Part shown: positions 5,363 through 9,098 of the stretch, one piece after another | How positions within the stretch are numbered: the first letter of the stretch is position 1 | Layout: each line of letters begins with the position of its first letter | Source: Planctomycetota bacterium | Lineage (GTDB): Bacteria > Planctomycetota > SKW154 | Length of the DNA: 9,098 nt | Assembly: GCA_026418755.1 (NCBI GenBank) | Contig: JAOAAR010000052.1 | Coordinates: forward strand, 1 to 9,098 | Direction of reading: 5' to 3' | Position numbers and translations under genes: made by a program | The notes under the pieces: model-generated | The model's input: the letters and a program-made list of their open reading frames with translations, nothing else | Database searches by the model: none | Told to the model about the DNA's origin: nothing

Positions 5363-8300
5363 CCAGTGATTCGCTGCAAACAATTTTGGGTACCGCCTCT
5401 TCTTCCTCTTCAGGCTCTTTTCGGTCAAGTATTCTTTTAAGGTTATACTGATAGTAGATTTCCTGAAGTTCCTTTATCAGTTGCTCACCGCTTAAACCAT
5501 TTCTTCTAATCGGATTGAGTTCCTTACGAATGACAGCATCAGGTAGAGAACTACGAAGAAAGACTTCTTCCAACAAATTGATACGGGCTTTGAAATCCTT
5601 GTCTTCTGTAGCATCAAACGCCAACCTCAGTTCTTTTAGCACATATCTTTGCGCCTTGCCCAGGCTTTTCTGCCTGCGTTCTGCCCTTATATGCTTGACC
5701 TCTTCATCAAACAACCGTTTTACCCTCATAACGACTTTATTATGGTCTTTCGGAACAGGCAATCCTTTAAGAGTCTCAGAACACTTTATCTTTCCGAGTA
5801 TGGTCGATGTATCCGTAGTAACCGTCTGGCCGTTAGAATCAACAAGAAACAACTTCTTATATGCGCCAGCCTCACAAAAAACATATGTGCCTTTTTCCGA
5901 AGATGGCATAGCGGTCCTGATCCCGTCTCTTAAGTTTGCGATGCGCTCGTATTCTGCTATGTCATCGTGACGAAGTTGACGAAGAATTTCTTCTGCTTCA
6001 CCGATGTCAATGCTCTCCTCTTCCTCATCAAACAAAGGTAACTGTCCTCCCTTCTTCTCGTATATGGCATACATCGCCTCTTCATTCAACTGCTCACTTT
6101 TATCAAGAACAGCAGCATCCTCTCCAATAGTGTCGTGTATCTCTTGGATTCTATTGCGAAGTTTCTCCCTTAATCCCAAGTTCTTTTCAAGTTCTGTCTC
6201 CGGAAGAAAGTTGAATCCCCATACAACATCGTATTCGGTTCCGATTCTATCGATTCTTCCAAAGCGCTGGATTAAACGCACAGGATTCCAATGTAAGTCA
6301 TAGTTTACCACCTTATCGCAGTCTTGAAGATTAAGCCCTTCTGCCAGAACATCGGTGGCAATAAGAGTCTCGATTTCGGTCTCTCCTTTCTTGAACTTGT
6401 ACTCAGGATTCGATTTCGGAGCGAATCTTCCTACAATTCTGTCTATACTCCTCCTTTCATCTCCATATATTACCTCGATGTCACCTCTGCTTCCGTTAGG
6501 ATTCAAATTCTCGTAGAGATACTTTGCTGTGTCAGCAAACTGCGTGAATATCAATTTCTTACCCTTAATCAAAGGTTCTTCTTGTAGCCACCTCTTAAGA
6601 GTCCCTAATTTCGCGTCTTGCTCCGGCGGTATACGCTCTTCACAGACAAGACTATATATTTCTCTAAGAAGGTCCAAGTCTTTCGAAATATCTTGTTTAA
6701 GGCGTTCGGCTTCAAAATCTTCTATTTTGTATTTACTGCTTGCATTAGACAACGCATCGAATAAGTCTTTCTCTTCCAGATTATCTGACTCGTAAAGCAA
6801 GGCTTGCGCTTCATCTCCTGCTGGCACAATCCCCTTCTGAAGCGACTCTGCGAACAATTTATGAATCTTTATAAGACGTTTAATAGTCTCACGAAAAGCA
6901 TACACACTCGATTCAAATCTTTTAAAGAGCATAACTCGGATAAGTCCACGCAGATTTGCTCCTGCTGTGTTGAGTTGCGAATAAGGTTTCTCTTTCTGTT
7001 TCTCTTTCTTAACATAATTCCAGAGACCGTATCTCGCATAAGTGAGTTCTTTTTCATCTGTCTTATGGGATTTCTCGCGAGGACGACCAAGATAACTTCT
7101 TATCTGCTGATAAAGCCCTTGATACACAGCCTCTATGCTGTATTCAATCGTTTCGAGTTCACGCTTCGGAAAAAACTTTTTTTCACCACCAACAAGTATA
7201 TATGCTCTCTTCCGCCCATCAACATACGGCTTGTATCGAGAAGGGTCAACTTTTTCGTTCGTATTTGCATCATAACCATACCAGCGGATGATATGATTGC
7301 GAGTGCGCCGCACCAGAATGCTCGGCAGCAAGTCCTGAAGCCGCCGCTCACCTTTCTCTATCATCTTAAAATAACGGTTCAGGTCAGGCGGGTCTATCGG
7401 CAAATCTGTCTTGTCATCTGGATGAAACAGTTTTATCTGATGGTACACATCCCACGCCGTCTTGTTGCGCGGAGTAGCAGTGAGAAAACAACATTTTTTC
7501 CCACCTCTCAAAAAAGCCTCTAATTTCTCATATCTCTGCGTTGTATGATACCTGAAATTATGGCTTTCGTCTATGAGAACGAAATCTCGCTCACGATAGA
7601 GATTCAAAAGTTCATCAGTCCTGTCTGACTCGCGGAGTAGACTCATTGGAAGAACCTTTGCATTCAGATGATACTCTTCATTATATCTTTCCCACATCGA
7701 TTCAAGTGATTTCGGGCAGATTACCAACCCTCGAAGCCCATGCGCCCTTCCAAAATACTTAAGCACTGCAGCACCAACAAACGATTTGCCGACGCCTACT
7801 ACATCAGCGGCAAACGCACCGTTATAGTCCTTTATCATCTGAATCAGTTGTCTTACTGCCACTTTCTGAAAATCGGTCAACTTACGCACTATCTCATCAT
7901 CCCACAGTATATCCCCCCTTTCCGTCCCTTCTATCCTGTCCTTCACAAGATGATAAAGTGTCTTCATATAAATATCGTAAGGACGAACACAAGCCATCGC
8001 CCAAGATTCCTTCAATTCGTGCATCAGTTCTCCATTAAAATCTTGAGACTCGCCCCACAGTTCTTCAAACCATCTCATCAACGCCTCGTGGTTCTCATTG
8101 CCCTGCACAAGTACATTTAACTCCGTATTGTCTGTTACTCCCGCAAGAGTCAGATTGCTCGACCCAACAATCGCTATCCCCTTCTCCTCTCTCCCAAGCG
8201 GCTTCCCACTTTTGTCATAAACCGTCCCGTAATCGAATATGTATGCCTTAGCGTGTAACCTCCCTTTCGTATAAACTCGCACTTTAAGACGCTTCTCCTC

Positions 8301-8687
8301 AATCAGACGCGCAAGAGTTACAATAACTTCTTCGTTCTCGTCGGTCTGCTCCGTAAGCGCTATACTCTCACGCAAATTTTCAGCAGTCTTACCCTCGATG
8401 TTCTTGACATCGGTGGGTCCGATAAAACGCATTCTTCTCACCGCCTCTTCAACCATTTCAAGCCTTTTATACCCCTCCGTCAGTTGCTCAAGAGTTTTGC
8501 GATTCGTGACATTGCCAATGACAAGACGGAGTTCTTTTAAATCCCTCAGTTTATCTTTTATTGCACTAAAGCCTGAAAGAAAAAAATATCCAACCGCAAA
8601 ATGGGCTCTTTCTGTCGTCTCCAAAATGCGGTTGATATGGTCAACCAGTTTTTCATTCCGATTGTCTATTATATCGTGCTTCTGCAT
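5358..8687 (-). CDS. PLD-type nuclease fused to SNF2/RapA-like SF2 helicase (probable defence effector)
   Basis: A cytoplasmic DNA-directed ATPase and probable nuclease of 1109 residues. ATG at 8687 is chosen because GGAGGAG lies about 5 nt upstream; an in-frame TTG at 8735 would add 16 residues without a comparable site. Residues about 10-225 form a phospholipase-D-like nuclease with one full HKD motif, His145-x-Lys147-x4-Asp152 (HAKAYIFD), and GSSN at 175-178; one motif per chain implies dimerisation, as in BfiI. Helicase lobe 1 has Walker A VGVGKS (Lys301), DESH (373-376) and motif III TAT (403-405). Lobe 2 has ATDVLAEGLNLQD (777-789) and QRFGRIDR (807-814). A charged region and acidic tail (EPEEEEEA) follow. 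The start overlaps the upstream methyltransferase by 35 nt, so the two are probably co-translated. The likely role is translocation on and cleavage of unmodified foreign DNA; repair is an alternative. All catalytic motifs are intact. Confidence 0.93.
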   Translation of the reverse strand: MQKHDIIDNRNEKLVDHINRILETTERAHFAVGYFFLSGFSAIKDKLRDLKELRLVIGNVTNRKTLEQLTEGYKRLEMVEEAVRRMRFIGPTDVKNIEGKTAENLRESIALTEQTDENEEVIVTLARLIEEKRLKVRVYTKGRLHAKAYIFDYGTVYDKSGKPLGREEKGIAIVGSSNLTLAGVTDNTELNVLVQGNENHEALMRWFEELWGESQDFNGELMHELKESWAMACVRPYDIYMKTLYHLVKDRIEGTERGDILWDDEIVRKLTDFQKVAVRQLIQMIKDYNGAFAADVVGVGKSFVGAAVLKYFGRAHGLRGLVICPKSLESMWERYNEEYHLNAKVLPMSLLRESDRTDELLNLYRERDFVLIDESHNFRYHTTQRYEKLEAFLRGGKKCCFLTATPRNKTAWDVYHQIKLFHPDDKTDLPIDPPDLNRYFKMIEKGERRLQDLLPSILVRRTRNHIIRWYGYDANTNEKVDPSRYKPYVDGRKRAYILVGGEKKFFPKRELETIEYSIEAVYQGLYQQIRSYLGRPREKSHKTDEKELTYARYGLWNYVKKEKQKEKPYSQLNTAGANLRGLIRVMLFKRFESSVYAFRETIKRLIKIHKLFAESLQKGIVPAGDEAQALLYESDNLEEKDLFDALSNASSKYKIEDFEAERLKQDISKDLDLLREIYSLVCEERIPPEQDAKLGTLKRWLQEEPLIKGKKLIFTQFADTAKYLYENLNPNGSRGDIEVIYGDERRSIDRIVGRFAPKSNPEYKFKKGETEIETLIATDVLAEGLNLQDCDKVVNYDLHWNPVRLIQRFGRIDRIGTEYDVVWGFNFLPETELEKNLGLREKLRNRIQEIHDTIGEDAAVLDKSEQLNEEAMYAIYEKKGGQLPLFDEEEESIDIGEAEEILRQLRHDDIAEYERIANLRDGIRTAMPSSEKGTYVFCEAGAYKKLFLVDSNGQTVTTDTSTILGKIKCSETLKGLPVPKDHNKVVMRVKRLFDEEVKHIRAERRQKSLGKAQRYVLKELRLAFDATEDKDFKARINLLEEVFLRSSLPDAVIRKELNPIRRNGLSGEQLIKELQEIYYQYNLKRILDRKEPEEEEEAVPKIVCSESLV

Positions 8688-9098
8688 AACCGCTCCTCCT
8701 ACCGCTTCTGGCTTTTTGGAGGCGTTTGGTGACAAGGTCTATTACCGCCTCATACACCGCCTCCCGCTCACCCTTCGTCAAACCTAAAACATCAAATATA
8801 ACATCATCCAATGCTCGTCGGTCAGGCTGTTTCACTTCTTCCTGAATCCCTTTTACCTCTCTCTTGCATAGACACTCGAAGTTTAATAGTAGATTTTGGT
8901 TTTTGTCGAAAAGATACGGGTTGGGAAGAGAAAAGGACAAAAGTTCTGGTCCATAAGTGGTAAGGAGACCATCGCCCAAGTCTGTCCTCCCTATAAGTTC
9001 GGAGAAAAATGCTAATAGGGTTGAGTTAACTATTGCATTTGCAATAGTTACCATGTTTCTGTTTATTACTCTGCCTACAAATATTATGTCACCTGCAA
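8653..9098 (-). CDS. DNA methyltransferase (N6-adenine, type IIG/Eco57I-like), C-terminal end (partial)
   Basis: The last 147 residues of a gene that continues beyond the right edge; the frame is open across 9055-9098, so an internal ATG at 9054 is not the start. The catalytic NPPY and SAM-binding motifs are outside the window. The visible part matches the end of large class I SAM-dependent DNA methylases: a target-recognition segment with the pattern N-S-T-L-x-A-F-F-x-E-L-x-G-R-x-x-L-G-x-G (NSTLLAFFSELIGRTDLG), then the conserved tail R-R-x-L-D-D-x-I-F-D-x-L-G-L followed by the VYEAVIDLVTKRLQKARS helix. It would methylate adenine in self DNA. It ends in TGA at 8653-8655, inside the start of the helicase-nuclease gene, so both belong to one operon. 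The class call rests on these C-terminal patterns only. Confidence 0.83.
   Translation of the reverse strand, partial: AGDIIFVGRVINRNMVTIANAIVNSTLLAFFSELIGRTDLGDGLLTTYGPELLSFSLPNPYLFDKNQNLLLNFECLCKREVKGIQEEVKQPDRRALDDVIFDVLGLTKGEREAVYEAVIDLVTKRLQKARSGRRSGYAEARYNRQSE

Overview
The window reads as chromosomal DNA from an anaerobic, diderm (Gram-negative-type) bacterium, probably from a poorly cultured lineage. The basis is a membrane pyrophosphatase with a sodium-type gate glutamate, a ferredoxin-linked pyruvate oxidoreductase subunit, and a DUF481 outer-membrane-type protein with a lipoprotein-like signal. Base composition is moderate, Shine-Dalgarno sites are strong, and recognisable -35/-10 boxes precede several genes. 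No marker fixes the phylum; planctomycete/lentisphaera/omnitrophota-like groups are only a guess.

Left part (1-2850), energy metabolism and a tRNA. The N-terminal 412 residues of an ion-pumping membrane pyrophosphatase run leftward off the window edge. Divergent from it is porA, the alpha subunit of four-subunit pyruvate:ferredoxin oxidoreductase. It stands alone here, with no gamma, delta or beta subunit beside it. A tRNA-Leu(GAG) with a near-ideal sigma-70 promoter follows.

Middle part (2900-5260), envelope genes and a small regulator-like gene, all on the minus strand. These are a MscL mechanosensitive channel carrying a C-terminal zinc ribbon, a DUF481 gene broken by one frameshift near 3920, and a 125-residue protein combining a probable winged helix with a four-cysteine zinc ribbon. 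The last has a consensus promoter, a long leader and a possible coupled leader ORF.

Right part (5346-9098), a two-gene minus-strand unit that looks like phage defence or restriction. It holds the C-terminal end of a type IIG/N6-adenine-type DNA methyltransferase, entering from the right edge. This overlaps by 35 nt an 1109-residue protein that fuses a complete HKD phospholipase-D-type nuclease domain to a SNF2/RapA-like SF2 helicase. The methylase would mark self DNA, and the helicase-nuclease would translocate on and cut unmarked DNA. The parts recall DISARM and the NgoAVII/CglI systems, but nuclease and motor are on one chain here. This is the most interesting part of the window.
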